From Micromonosporaceae bacterium (lineage in GTDB: Bacteria; Actinomycetota; Actinomycetes; Mycobacteriales; Micromonosporaceae), in assembly GCA_016926535.1 (NCBI GenBank), contig JAFGOK010000100.1:1-43452 (forward strand): a DNA stretch of 43,452 nt. The letters are read 5' to 3'. The position numbers and the translations under genes were made by a program. Positions 1 to 9,616 of this stretch are shown piece by piece; position 1 is the stretch's first letter; every line of letters begins with the position of its first letter. Under the pieces are notes generated by a model. That model did no database searches. It had not been told where the DNA came from and worked only from the letters and a program-made list of their open reading frames with translations.

Positions 1-142
1 GCCAGGTGCCGTTGCGGGAGATGAAGATCGCGTCATGGTGGTTGCCGGGGGCAGTGATCTTCCTGCTTGGCAGCATTCCGACGGCGAAGCTCGGTAGGAC
101 CACGGTGCGGTAGCCGGCCGGCATCGGTCTTGGTCCAGGGCT
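1..142 (-). pseudogene. tyrosine recombinase (integrase) fragment, runs off the window
   Basis: Read right to left, one frame gives a peptide containing RTVVLPSFAVGML and, at the window edge, DAIFISRNGTW. This resembles the segment of actinobacterial phage-type tyrosine integrases between the first catalytic Arg and the His-X-X-Arg region. The catalytic residues themselves would lie outside the window. The same frame meets a stop at 164-166 and nothing integrase-like is seen beyond about 142, so the 5' part is missing or decayed. The call rests on pattern memory of a short stretch. It could be the tail of a broken gene or a chance likeness. Confidence 0.4.
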
Positions 143-720
143 GGCGGAAGAATCCTCTGCCCTTCATTCGGAAGGAGGCCGGTCCTCAGGCGTGTGCCCA
201 CCCGGGACCTGGTCCGTCGTTGGGAAGAACCGTTGCGGGAATCGTCCGAAGGTCAGCAGGACGGTCAGGGTCAGGGGAGCGTCGGGCGCGGGGCCGGTGG
301 TGATGCCGAGCAGGAACCGGCAGTATCGCCCCACACACAACGAACTACCCAGCCACACCGCCCTTTGCACGTACGCTCAGAGTCGGATGGTCGAGGACCT
401 CAGGCAACCAACCGTATTCTTTGTCGCGCACACGATCACGTCAAGACCGCTCCGCGGTATCCGCCCGACAGCAGGCGAAAAACCCCGACCAGACCTCTCT
501 GCGTGGACTCTGAATCGTCAGGACCAAAGATGCCTAAAATGCATTGACACTTATAATGATGTGACGGTGATGCCCCGACTCGCCCTCTGGCCTATCCTGT
601 ACCTGCCTACCGCGCGGGTGTGGCATCAGGCCGAAGGATTGGCCGTGCCGGTAGGACGCCATTTCCTTGGCTATCTAGTCTTGGGCCGTCGTGTTTCAGA
701 CTGGCGAGAAGAGGAGCAGG
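143..720. other. intergenic region upstream of tldD, no gene recognised
   Basis: Several overlapping reading frames cross this stretch, but none has a recognisable domain or a convincing ribosome binding site. A TATAAT hexamer at 552-557 lies in an AT-rich pocket and is the best -10 candidate for the tldDE operon. It would give a leader of about 160 nt. No good -35 sits 16-18 bp upstream of it. Confidence 0.4.
552..557 (+). promoter_or_regulatory. possible -10 element for tldDE
   Basis: A perfect TATAAT stands out in GC-rich DNA about 164 bp before the tldD start. A TTGACA at 544-549 is too close to act as its -35. The hexamer at the usual distance (529-534, GATGCC) is poor, so this is a weak promoter call. 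Confidence 0.3.
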
Positions 721-2067
721 ATGAACCTGGTTTCTCCGCAGGCAGACGAGTACGAGGTGGTCAGGCGGGCACTGCTCCGGTCCACATCGGTCGGCGTCGA
801 CTCAGCCAACGTCTTCATCGAACGCCGCCGCAAGGTGGCCGTGCGATTCGCGGACAGCCGTATCGTGGACCTGGCGGTGAGTCGCCGGGCTGGCAGCTGC
901 GCCCGGTGGATCTCCTCCAGGGATTCCCGGTACCGGGCTGTCGACAGCATCGACCCGTCGACCGTTGCCCTGTGTGTCGGTGGGGACTCGACACAGCTGA
1001 CTCGCCTCCCGACATCGGGGACCGCCGGTGGCGCGATCGAAACGGCCGAGGACGTCAAGAAGCTTGTTGGCGAACTCGATCGGGCCGCTCGGGACACCGA
1101 TTCGCGCGTACGGCAGGTGCTCGTCGACGCGGAGTGGCAGGAGCAGTTGGTAGTCGTGGTTACGCTCGACGGCATCGTCGCCGAGAAGCGCCATCTGCGC
1201 TATTTGACCGTCAGGGTCGTCGCTGGGGAGGGCTGCCGTGTTGCTGCCGGCTTTTATACTCCGGCCAGTTCCGATCCGTCATCCGGCTTGGACCCGGTAC
1301 AGATCGGCCGTGAGGCGGCGCGTCGTGCGGTGACCTCGCTCGCGGGCTGGCCGGTGCCTCCCCGCCGCATGCCTGTCGTGGTCGGTCCGGGGCGAGGCAT
1401 GGTGTTGATTCACGAGGCGTGCTGCCATCCGCTGGAAGCGGACGAGATTTCCCGTGGATCGATCTACGCCGGATGTCTCGGCCAGCGTATTGCGGCGCCG
1501 GGGGTGTCCATCGTCGATGACCCGCTCGTGCCGACCGGGGTCGGAACTTACCAGTGGGACGATGAGGGTACGCCAGCATCGGCGACCATCATGGTCGAGG
1601 ACGGAATTCTGCGGTCATATCTCACGGACGCGGCGACCGCAGTTCAGCTTGGAGTCCGGAAAACGTCGAACGGACGTCGCGAGGGTTTTCTGGACATCCC
1701 GATTCCTCGAATGAGCAACACGTGCGTACGACCTGGCGACCTCGATCCCGAGCAGATCATCGCCAACACCACGTCTGGGCTGTATGCCCAGCATGTCGGC
1801 GGCGGCGAGGTGGTGGAGGCCACCGGCGACTTCGCATTCCGGGTTCTGAACGGTTTTCTCATCGAGGATGGGAAACTCGCCGACCCGGTTCAGGAGACGA
1901 CCGTCCAGGGCAACGGTACCGAGGTTCTCCTCGGAATCGACGCGGTGGGCAACGATGTGCGTCTAGGAGCGGCGAAGTGCGGGAAATTCTCGGCATTGGT
2001 GCCCGTCGGAGTGCAGGGGCCGACGCTCCGCATCCGGTCACTGCTGGTGGGCGGGACCGGCGAATGA
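721..2067 (+). CDS. tldD: TldD-like metallopeptidase subunit
   Basis: A 448 aa protein of the TldD/PmbA family. It carries the zinc motif HEACCH (HExxxH, residues 231-236, bases 1411-1428) in the central domain, as active TldD subunits do. The following glycine-rich beta region and the C-terminal part with GKFSALVPVGVQGPTLRI are also family-like. TldD pairs with TldE to form a protease that threads unfolded peptides and cleaves them. In the cytoplasm it matures some RiPPs and degrades antitoxins. The ATG at 721 is chosen because GAAGAGGAGCAGG precedes it. An upstream start at 691 would add ten residues without a better site. It overlaps tldE by 4 bp, so the two should be co-translated. In this cluster it may trim or degrade a small peptide product. 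The substrate is unknown. Confidence 0.85.
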   Translation: MNLVSPQADEYEVVRRALLRSTSVGVDSANVFIERRRKVAVRFADSRIVDLAVSRRAGSCARWISSRDSRYRAVDSIDPSTVALCVGGDSTQLTRLPTSGTAGGAIETAEDVKKLVGELDRAARDTDSRVRQVLVDAEWQEQLVVVVTLDGIVAEKRHLRYLTVRVVAGEGCRVAAGFYTPASSDPSSGLDPVQIGREAARRAVTSLAGWPVPPRRMPVVVGPGRGMVLIHEACCHPLEADEISRGSIYAGCLGQRIAAPGVSIVDDPLVPTGVGTYQWDDEGTPASATIMVEDGILRSYLTDAATAVQLGVRKTSNGRREGFLDIPIPRMSNTCVRPGDLDPEQIIANTTSGLYAQHVGGGEVVEATGDFAFRVLNGFLIEDGKLADPVQETTVQGNGTEVLLGIDAVGNDVRLGAAKCGKFSALVPVGVQGPTLRIRSLLVGGTGE

Positions 2068-3374
2068 GCATCGAGGCGTTGCTGGAGACCTATCTGGACG
2101 AGTGCGCACGGCAGGGTGTGCAGGCCGAAGCACGCGCTGTCGCGAGTCGGCGGGAGGAACTGGTTGCCCGCAACGGGGCAGTCGAGTCTGACGGGGTAGC
2201 CGACGATACGGTGGTCAGCCTTGCAATGGGGGAAGGCGACCGCCGAGTGGTTCTTGCGAACGGTGTCGATGCCGACCCGAGAGAGGTGGTCGACGAAGGC
2301 GTCGCAGTCCTGCACGCCATGTCGGCCTTCGACGGCACCGGGCGAGTCGGGATGGTCGCCAACGCCGGGAGCGGGCAGTGTGCGGGGCGCACCGCCGGGT
2401 CTCTTGCCGAGGTGCGCGACGAGCTGCTGGATCGTTCAAGGCTCGCCGAAGCACGAGAGTGCGAACTCCGCTCGACCCAGATCGCACGCAGCGTCCACTT
2501 CGTTTCGTCGAAGACCCGGCTGACATACCGAACCTCGTTGGCATCACTTCTGTTGCGGGCGACTAGATCGAACGAGGATGACGAAGCTGTCCACGTGGAC
2601 TCCTCTGACTCCGGTCCGGACATGCGGGTACTTTTGGACGCTTTCGACACTCGCATCCTGCATAACGTCCGGCGGCAGTTGACCGCACCGGCACTGCCGG
2701 TGGCCAGGGCACTGCCGGTCCGCGTCGTGTTGGACGGGAGGGTGGCGGCCGCGCTGGTCTGGATGCTCGCCGAGTCCCTGTCTGCCGAGGCCGTGGAGCA
2801 GGGGTGGAGTCTGTTCCAGGGACGCCTCGGTCAGACAGTGAGCTCGGACCTAGTCTCAGTCGTCGATGACCCGATGCTGGCCGGTGGTCCCCGCTGCTTC
2901 CCGTTCGACGACGAGGGGGTGCCAGCGTGTCGGAGAACGTTTATCGATCATGGCAAGTTGACGGGTTTCCTCGGCTCGCGAGCCTTCGTCGAGACTGTCG
3001 AGGGCAGCCGTCCAGGCCATGCGCGACAACCCGATGCGACCTCCGCACCTCGACCGGCACCGAGCAACTTCTTCATCGAACCCGCTGAGACCCCCTTGCT
3101 GTTGGATGCGCCAACGCTGCGGATCGTACAGACGCACGGCATTCGATTGGCGAACAACATCACTGGCGAGTTCTCGACCGGTGCCACCGGCCTGGTGGAG
3201 GACGATGGCAAGGTATGGCGGGTGACCGGCCTGAGTATGGCTGGCAACGTTATCGATCTGTTTCGCGGGGTCGAAGGGCTGGGCACCGGGCTCCAGTGGT
3301 CGGTTCCGGACGAGACCGAGGCGTCGTTCGGATCGCCCGACCTGCTGGTCCGTGGTCTGACCATTGGAAGGTGA
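2064..3374 (+). CDS. tldE: TldE/PmbA-like partner subunit
   Basis: A 436 aa TldD/PmbA-family protein that lacks the HExxxH zinc motif, as expected for the structural TldE partner. The start ATG (2064) overlaps the tldD stop as ATGA, which supports co-translation and 1:1 assembly. Family-like parts include the N-terminal domain with repeated Arg/Glu-rich helices and the C-terminal half with NNITGEFSTGATGLVEDDGK and GLSMAGNVIDLF. Both TldD and TldE deviate from housekeeping sequences and sit at the border of a peptide cluster, so I infer a pathway role such as maturation, immunity or turnover of a peptide intermediate. The gene converges with the MFS gene at 3423 with only 48 bp between their stops. 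Confidence 0.8.
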   Translation: MSIEALLETYLDECARQGVQAEARAVASRREELVARNGAVESDGVADDTVVSLAMGEGDRRVVLANGVDADPREVVDEGVAVLHAMSAFDGTGRVGMVANAGSGQCAGRTAGSLAEVRDELLDRSRLAEARECELRSTQIARSVHFVSSKTRLTYRTSLASLLLRATRSNEDDEAVHVDSSDSGPDMRVLLDAFDTRILHNVRRQLTAPALPVARALPVRVVLDGRVAAALVWMLAESLSAEAVEQGWSLFQGRLGQTVSSDLVSVVDDPMLAGGPRCFPFDDEGVPACRRTFIDHGKLTGFLGSRAFVETVEGSRPGHARQPDATSAPRPAPSNFFIEPAETPLLLDAPTLRIVQTHGIRLANNITGEFSTGATGLVEDDGKVWRVTGLSMAGNVIDLFRGVEGLGTGLQWSVPDETEASFGSPDLLVRGLTIGR

Positions 3375-3422
3375 CTTCGCTGGGGATTGGGGCTGCGATA
3401 AGCCGTGACAGTGTGTGCTGCG

Positions 3423-4673
3423 CTAGTTCGAAATCGCTGGACTTGTCGTCGCGACGAGTCTGGTTCGCTCACCCCACTGAACCACTGCCGGTGTGACCAG
3501 GCCAGACAGGGCGAACAGTAGGCCAAGTCCGATCCACCCGACTCGTCCGAGACTCAGCACCAACCCGATCATCAGGACCGGAGACACCGCCGATGCAGCC
3601 GACATGCCGATCCCCAGCAGACCCTGGTACTGACCCTGTGCGTACTCCGGCGCCAAGCCAAAGCTCACGGCATATGAACCCGCCGTGTAATGGAGCTCTC
3701 CGATTGTATGGATGGTCACGGCACCGATCAGAAGTAGAATGGATGTCCATCCTGGAACGCCTGCTGCCAGGCCGATCAGGGAGCAGCTGGCCAGAAATAT
3801 CACGCCTGACCGACGCAGCGCGGCACCTCCACGTCGGACTGTATCGACATTTCGACCCACCCGAGCCTGGAGCAGTACCACTAGTGCGGTGTTTATCACG
3901 AGAAAGATCGATATGATCCATCTCGGGGCGTGAGTGTGATCGACAACCCAGAGTGGTAGCGGTGTCATGATCACCGAGAACTGCATGGAGATCACGGCAT
4001 CCACGATCGTGAAGGCAACGAACGACTTGTCGGTCAGCGCCGTCCAGGGCTTGTGGTGTCCCTCTGGCTTGGGCAGCGGTTCGTAGCGCGGCAGGCGGCC
4101 AAGTATCGCCCAGGTGCACACGAAGGTCAGCGCATTGATGATGATGAGCGACTGGTATGCCTGGGCTGTGCCGATCGCCACGGCCACCCCGCACCCCAGC
4201 GCGCCTACCGAGATCGCGAGGTTGCCGATCGCCGCCAGGACGTTCGGGAAGGCGGCGTTCTCTCTGCCGCCAACCCGTCGGATCAGCGCCCGGTTCACCG
4301 CGACATATGCGGTGAGGCAGATGACCTCCAACGAGGTGACGATCACGAACGGCACAAAGCTGTGGATGAATACGTAGCAGACCGTGATCGCCGCCTCGAT
4401 AAGCAAGATCGTTCGAGCTACTTCACGCGGGCCGAGACGGTCCGCCAGATCCCCGATCAGGGGTGCGCCAGGAAGCCCGACAGCGCCGGCCAACGTCAGA
4501 CCGACGCCGACTTGCCATGTCGACAGGTGCACGACACGGGTGAAGAAGAGCGTCATGGCGGTCAGGACCAGTCCTCCGCCGAAACAGTTGACCAGGGAGG
4601 CTAGTCCGAGAATCCGTGGCGCACCCGGATCGGGAATCAGCGCCTCGCGCATCCCAAAGGAGTGAAGCTTCAA
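3423..4673 (-). CDS. MFS transporter, probable product exporter
   Basis: A 416 aa integral membrane protein with about twelve hydrophobic segments and the major facilitator loop GDLADRLGPRE after the second helix. It is of the drug:H+ antiporter kind and probably exports the cluster product or confers self-resistance. The start is taken as TTG at 4673 because AAGGA lies five bases upstream and the previous gene ends ten bases away. An ATG at 4652 (seven residues later) has no clear binding site. It is the last gene of the minus-strand group 8040-3423. Substrate specificity cannot be read from sequence. Confidence 0.8.
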   Translation of the reverse strand: MKLHSFGMREALIPDPGAPRILGLASLVNCFGGGLVLTAMTLFFTRVVHLSTWQVGVGLTLAGAVGLPGAPLIGDLADRLGPREVARTILLIEAAITVCYVFIHSFVPFVIVTSLEVICLTAYVAVNRALIRRVGGRENAAFPNVLAAIGNLAISVGALGCGVAVAIGTAQAYQSLIIINALTFVCTWAILGRLPRYEPLPKPEGHHKPWTALTDKSFVAFTIVDAVISMQFSVIMTPLPLWVVDHTHAPRWIISIFLVINTALVVLLQARVGRNVDTVRRGGAALRRSGVIFLASCSLIGLAAGVPGWTSILLLIGAVTIHTIGELHYTAGSYAVSFGLAPEYAQGQYQGLLGIGMSAASAVSPVLMIGLVLSLGRVGWIGLGLLFALSGLVTPAVVQWGERTRLVATTSPAISN

Positions 4674-4682
4674 CAGGGTCCT

Positions 4683-5450
4683 TCAGTACTTGCTGTTCTG
4701 TTCGGCCGGGCGCAGCCGCAGACCGTGCACGCCGCCGTCCACGGCGAGTATGGTGCCCACCGAAGCGCCCGACAGCGGGCTCGCCAGGTAGGCGACCGCG
4801 TAGGCCACCTCGTCGGCCGTCACCAGCCGACCCATCGGCTGGCGCGCGTTGAGCTTGGCCCGTTCCGCTGCCGGATCATCGGTCTTGTCGAGCAGCCGGT
4901 TCACCCATGGTGTGTCCGCTGAACCGGGGGCGACACAGTTGACCCGGATGCCTTCCCCGAGGTGGTCAGCCGCCATGGCCAGCGTCAGTGCGTACACCGC
5001 ACCTTTGCTGGCCGAATACAGCACTCGCTTCTGCATCCCAGCCCACGCGACGATCGAGCACATGTTGACGATTGCCGCTGCAGGTGAGCGCCGCAGGTGC
5101 GGCAACGCGTGTCTGGCGACCCTGACCATCCCGATCAGGTTGACGTCCAGCACCCGCAGCCACTCCTCATCGGTGTTGCCGGTGACATCTCCGATCGCGC
5201 TGATCCCGGCATTGTTGACCACCACGTCCAGCCTGCCGAACCGCTCGACCACGGTATCCACGGCCGACTTGACCATGGCGTCGTCTGTGACGTCGGTCTT
5301 GATGCCTACGAGGTCGTTCGGGAGGCCGTCCGGGTTCAGGTCGAGCACGGCGACCTCGGCTCCTCTGCTGTGCAGCAGTTTCGCCGTGGCCAGGCCGATT
5401 CCCGACGCACCGCCGGTAACGATTGCGACCAGACCTGCGAAGTCACTCAC
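4683..5450 (-). CDS. short-chain dehydrogenase/reductase (SDR)
   Basis: A 255 aa classical SDR. The N-terminal Rossmann motif TGGASGIG binds NAD(P). DLNPDG follows the second strand and suggests NAD(H) preference. NNAG is present, as are the catalytic Ser (NMCSIVAWAG) and YSASK. The C-terminal LAVDGG end is typical. The start is GTG at 5450, preceded by AGGAGAG. Starting further upstream would add an unrelated Arg-rich tail. It sits between the exporter and two ATP-grasp ligases in one transcription unit, so it probably oxidises a hydroxyl or reduces a ketone on the amino-acid scaffold. Substrate unknown. Confidence 0.85.
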   Translation of the reverse strand: MSDFAGLVAIVTGGASGIGLATAKLLHSRGAEVAVLDLNPDGLPNDLVGIKTDVTDDAMVKSAVDTVVERFGRLDVVVNNAGISAIGDVTGNTDEEWLRVLDVNLIGMVRVARHALPHLRRSPAAAIVNMCSIVAWAGMQKRVLYSASKGAVYALTLAMAADHLGEGIRVNCVAPGSADTPWVNRLLDKTDDPAAERAKLNARQPMGRLVTADEVAYAVAYLASPLSGASVGTILAVDGGVHGLRLRPAEQNSKY

Positions 5451-5512
5451 GAGTTCTCTCCTATTCGCTCTGGGACACCTGGAAAATGACGGTGACGTAG
5501 CGAGGCGTCGGT

Positions 5513-6721
5513 TCACGCCTCGTTACCGTTCGGCTGTGCCGGGAACAAGCATCGGCGGTTCTGGACGAGACTCTCGTGGTCGACCGCCATGTGCACCAGT
5601 GCACCGCCGCGCGACAGGTTGTCTGTCCATCCGGTCGCTTCCGACGCGGTGGTCACGGTGGAGAGGACCACGCCGGAGGCCCATGATCCGTGCGGGTCGG
5701 TAATCCGTAATCCGGCGATCTCGTCGGCGTCGGGAAAGACGACCTCTGCCGCGCCTACCGGTGTGCTGGGCAGCTCGACCGGTCGTCCGCAAGCTATCCG
5801 AACGACCTGCTCAAACAGATCGATACCCCAAGCCGCCCCCACCATGTCCATGATGTAGTCGCCGGGAGTGCGGACGGCCGCCTCCATGACGACCGGTCCG
5901 GTGTCGGTCTGACGCAGCTCCACGTGCGCGATGCCACTGTGCATGCCGAGAGCGTCGAGGACCGCAACAGCCGATGACCGCAGCTGTGCGTAATCGTCCT
6001 CGGCCAGCCTGGCCGGTGCGAGGTGACCGACCTCGACGAAATAGGGCGGGCCAGTCGTTCGTTTGGCGGTCACATTGGCGAACACCGGTTTGCCGGCCTG
6101 GAACAGCACCTCGACGGAGAACTCCGGTCCGTCGACGAACTCCTCCAGCAGGAACGTCGTTGGCCGTTCTGTGCCGTACCAGGCTTTCAGTTCTTCGAGG
6201 CTGGTCACCAACTGGACGCCTTCGCTACCGGCGCGATCGATTGGCTTGACCACCACACGACCGAGCGCAGCCATCCACTGGGCCCCCTCGTCGAAGTCAT
6301 GCACGTGATGCCACCGTGGCTGGTTGATGCCTCGTCGCGCGAAAGCGGCTCGTTGCAGCGTCTTGTCACGAGATGTCAACGCCGCCCGCAGGCCAGTCCC
6401 AGGCCGGTGGTACTCATCGGCGATCAACGCTGCGGGGATCACATGGTCCTCGCTGAACGCGACCACCCCCTCGGGCGGACGGTCGCCGAGGGCCTCGCAG
6501 GCGGCTGTGTACCAGTCCGATGACACCAGGGTGTCGCTCTGCAGCGGGATGGCCCTGACGTCCTCTCCCAGCAATCGCCGTGTCTCCGGTGTGGCGAAGT
6601 TCGCGGCATGGTCGATCACTGTCATGGACAGACCCAGTCGGCGACCCGCAACGAGATACGGTCTCCCCTGACTGCCTAGACCGACCAGCACTAGTCCGTT
6701 CGGCGCGCGAAACCCTGACAC
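5513..6721 (-). CDS. ATP-grasp ligase (L-amino acid/dipeptide ligase type)
   Basis: A 402 aa protein with an N-terminal pre-ATP-grasp Rossmann-like region (VLVGLGSQGRPYLVAG). The ATP-grasp core has VVVKPIDRAGSEGV, LLEEFVDGPEFSVEVL and the metal-binding AHVELRQTDTGPVVMEAAVR. The layout matches BacD-type ligases that join amino acids through an acyl phosphate. GTG at 6721 is preceded by GGAGG at a spacing of seven bases, the best start in the region. The next gene upstream (6739-8040) is a second, diverged ATP-grasp ligase. Together they could form two amide bonds of a short peptide without an NRPS. Substrates unknown. Confidence 0.8.
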   Translation of the reverse strand: MSGFRAPNGLVLVGLGSQGRPYLVAGRRLGLSMTVIDHAANFATPETRRLLGEDVRAIPLQSDTLVSSDWYTAACEALGDRPPEGVVAFSEDHVIPAALIADEYHRPGTGLRAALTSRDKTLQRAAFARRGINQPRWHHVHDFDEGAQWMAALGRVVVKPIDRAGSEGVQLVTSLEELKAWYGTERPTTFLLEEFVDGPEFSVEVLFQAGKPVFANVTAKRTTGPPYFVEVGHLAPARLAEDDYAQLRSSAVAVLDALGMHSGIAHVELRQTDTGPVVMEAAVRTPGDYIMDMVGAAWGIDLFEQVVRIACGRPVELPSTPVGAAEVVFPDADEIAGLRITDPHGSWASGVVLSTVTTASEATGWTDNLSRGGALVHMAVDHESLVQNRRCLFPAQPNGNEA

Positions 6722-6738
6722 TGTTGGGCCTCCCAACC

Positions 6739-8040
6739 TTAAGCGACGGGTTTGGTCTGGATGTGGATTGCGGCGGCCAGTCGCCTGCCGTTAGCGATCG
6801 CCTCGGTGGCGGTGGCGCCGCGGGCAATGACGTGACCGATCTTGTCCTCGTTCCAGGTCAGTGGTGGCACCTCATCGCCCGGCGCCACCGCCAGCCTGAG
6901 GTCGACGAATGCCGGGTCGGCGCGCACGGCGTCGATGCCGGTGACCTCCACGACCTGTCCAGGCTCCGGGGTGAGGAACCGGATGGCTGCGCCACCGCGA
7001 GGATCTGGCGACGCGGTCAGCGGCTCCAGTACGCCGAACCCGGAGGCCAGCGCGTAGCGCTCCATGTCGACGCCGTAGACGACCTCGGCCAGCTCGTTGA
7101 TCCGGTCACCGCCGACCCGGTTGTGCGATTCGACGATCCGTGGGCCGCGCGAGGTCAACTTGACCTCGGTGTGGCCTGGGCCATGGCGCAGCCCCACCGC
7201 GTCGAGGAAGTCCGTAACCAGTTGCGTGACCTCGCGCAGCGTCTCTGGCGAGCAACGACTGGGTTGGGAATGTCCGATTTCGACGAAGCCGCCGGGGCCA
7301 CCACACTCCTTGTCCGTCATCGCGACAACCACGTGCCGGCCATCGAAGGTCAGCGTTTCCACGCTGATCTCTGGGCCGTCCAGGTACTCCTCCATGAGAA
7401 AGTCGTCGAAGGAATCGGTGAAGGACAGGTCCTTGGCCTCGAAGCTCCCGTCGAGCGACCTGAACCTGTCGGCAGCGGCGTCCACATCGGTCTGGTCCCG
7501 GATGCAGAAGACCGCGAGACTGCCTGATTCGCGGACCGGCTTGATGATGACGGGGAGGCCGTGCGCCTGGACGAAGTTCCGAACGTCCTGCGCGGTCCGG
7601 CCGACCGCGCAGGCTACCGGACTGATGCCCCGCTCAGCCAGATGCCGGCGCATCTGCCACTTGTCCAGCAGCAGCTGCACGGTGGCGACGGAGTCGCCGT
7701 AGAGGCCGAGCGCCTCGTTGATCCGCGCAGCGGGCAACAGTCCAAGCTCGAACAGCGAGATGGCCGTTTGGAACGGATATGTCGTGTGTAGCGCCCGGAC
7801 CAGTGGTAGAAGTCGGTCAATGTCACCGTAGTCGAGCAGTAGTGCCTGATCGACATATGGCCAGTGACCACGGTCATACTCATCCGGAAACTGGGCGTGA
7901 ATCACGTCCAGGCCGAGTTCCCGTGCTTTGCGTACATGCTGGAGTTTGCCGCCGATCATCAGGATACGAGGCCGTTGGATGGCGACCGTCGAAGACCGTT
8001 GACCGGTGGGTACGACATCGTCGGACAACGTGGCTCCCAT
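6739..8040 (-). CDS. ATP-grasp ligase (L-amino acid/dipeptide ligase type), second copy
   Basis: A 433 aa ATP-grasp enzyme. IKPVRESGSLAVF, LMEEYLDGPEISVETLTF and GHTEVKLTSRGPRIVESHNR are the ATP- and metal-binding stretches. The last is the carbamoyl-phosphate-synthetase-like form (E...N) found in BacD-type ligases. It is only moderately similar to its downstream neighbour, so the two probably use different substrates rather than being a recent duplication. The ATG at 8040 is the first start close to the family N-terminus (PRILMIGGKLQHVRKA), though its ribosome binding site is weak. A long 5' region (8041-8335) with a perfect inverted repeat precedes it. Confidence 0.78.
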   Translation of the reverse strand: MGATLSDDVVPTGQRSSTVAIQRPRILMIGGKLQHVRKARELGLDVIHAQFPDEYDRGHWPYVDQALLLDYGDIDRLLPLVRALHTTYPFQTAISLFELGLLPAARINEALGLYGDSVATVQLLLDKWQMRRHLAERGISPVACAVGRTAQDVRNFVQAHGLPVIIKPVRESGSLAVFCIRDQTDVDAAADRFRSLDGSFEAKDLSFTDSFDDFLMEEYLDGPEISVETLTFDGRHVVVAMTDKECGGPGGFVEIGHSQPSRCSPETLREVTQLVTDFLDAVGLRHGPGHTEVKLTSRGPRIVESHNRVGGDRINELAEVVYGVDMERYALASGFGVLEPLTASPDPRGGAAIRFLTPEPGQVVEVTGIDAVRADPAFVDLRLAVAPGDEVPPLTWNEDKIGHVIARGATATEAIANGRRLAAAIHIQTKPVA

Positions 8041-8140
8041 TCTCGTGCTTAACGTTCTGACGACTCTGCGGTCATATGTTCGTGCACATGCGACCGGCGT
8101 CGTCGAGGCAATCGAACCATGGTGCGGCATACCCGATGGT

Positions 8141-8176
8141 GATCCCACCGGTGGGCATCTCACCACCGGTGGGATC
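8141..8176 (-). promoter_or_regulatory. perfect 14-bp inverted repeat in the leader of the ATP-grasp operon
   Basis: Two arms, GATCCCACCGGTGG at 8141-8154 and its exact reverse complement at 8163-8176, flank an 8-base loop. Each arm also contains the 10-bp palindrome CCACCGGTGG, so the element can be read as one hairpin or as two operator sites centred 18 bp apart. No T-run follows on either strand, so a simple intrinsic terminator for the aminotransferase gene upstream is less likely than an operator or attenuator. Confidence 0.6.
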
Positions 8177-8264
8177 AGGCGCAATGTGGTACAGGACCAC
8201 CGCCGAGAACCCTACCACGGTACGGCGTCGGTGAGCGGTCATCGTGATTTGCACATGGGTCGGC

Positions 8265-8280
8265 ATTAATGATTATCAAT
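8265..8280 (-). promoter_or_regulatory. AT-rich site resembling a Fur-family box
   Basis: On the minus strand TGATAATCATTA matches the middle of the classical Fur box. On the plus strand AATGATTATCA resembles the right half of actinobacterial Zur boxes. The centre is a 9-bp odd palindrome (8267-8275). It lies about 225 bp upstream of the ATP-grasp start, in the only AT-rich pocket of this leader, and could also simply hold the -10 of a promoter (GATAAT). The remainder of 8041-8335 shows nothing else I can name. Confidence 0.3.
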
Positions 8281-8335
8281 CGAAACGGATGCCAGAGACA
8301 CTGTCATCAGCAGGGATCTGTGACAATGTCTTATG

Positions 8336-9541
<1,206 letters not shown>

Positions 9542-9547
9542 TTCGAC

Positions 9548-9576
9548 AGGCTAGACTCTGTTGGCGATGATTTCAG
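9548..9576 (-). promoter_or_regulatory. candidate leaderless promoter of the aminotransferase gene
   Basis: On the minus strand CTGAAA (9571-9576) and TAGCCT (9548-9553) are separated by 17 bp. Six bases separate TAGCCT from the ATG, so transcription would start at or next to the start codon, a common arrangement in actinobacteria. Confidence 0.35.
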
Positions 9577-9616
9577 CCTTTGCAGAATCACAGATGTTTC
9601 CGGATCACTGCTCGGG

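Noticed and set aside
544-557. TTGACA followed closely by TATAAT as a complete promoter
   Set aside because: The hexamers are only two bases apart, so they cannot act as a -35/-10 pair. Only the -10 was kept as a weak call.
192-1313. Long plus-strand open frame of 373 codons
   Set aside because: It overlaps the clear TldD gene in another frame, is rich in Arg and low-complexity sequence, and has no recognisable domain. It is a GC-driven shadow.
8072-8266. 64-residue minus-strand open frame spanning the inverted repeat
   Set aside because: No ribosome binding site and no recognisable family. The inverted repeat explains the structure better as a regulatory element.
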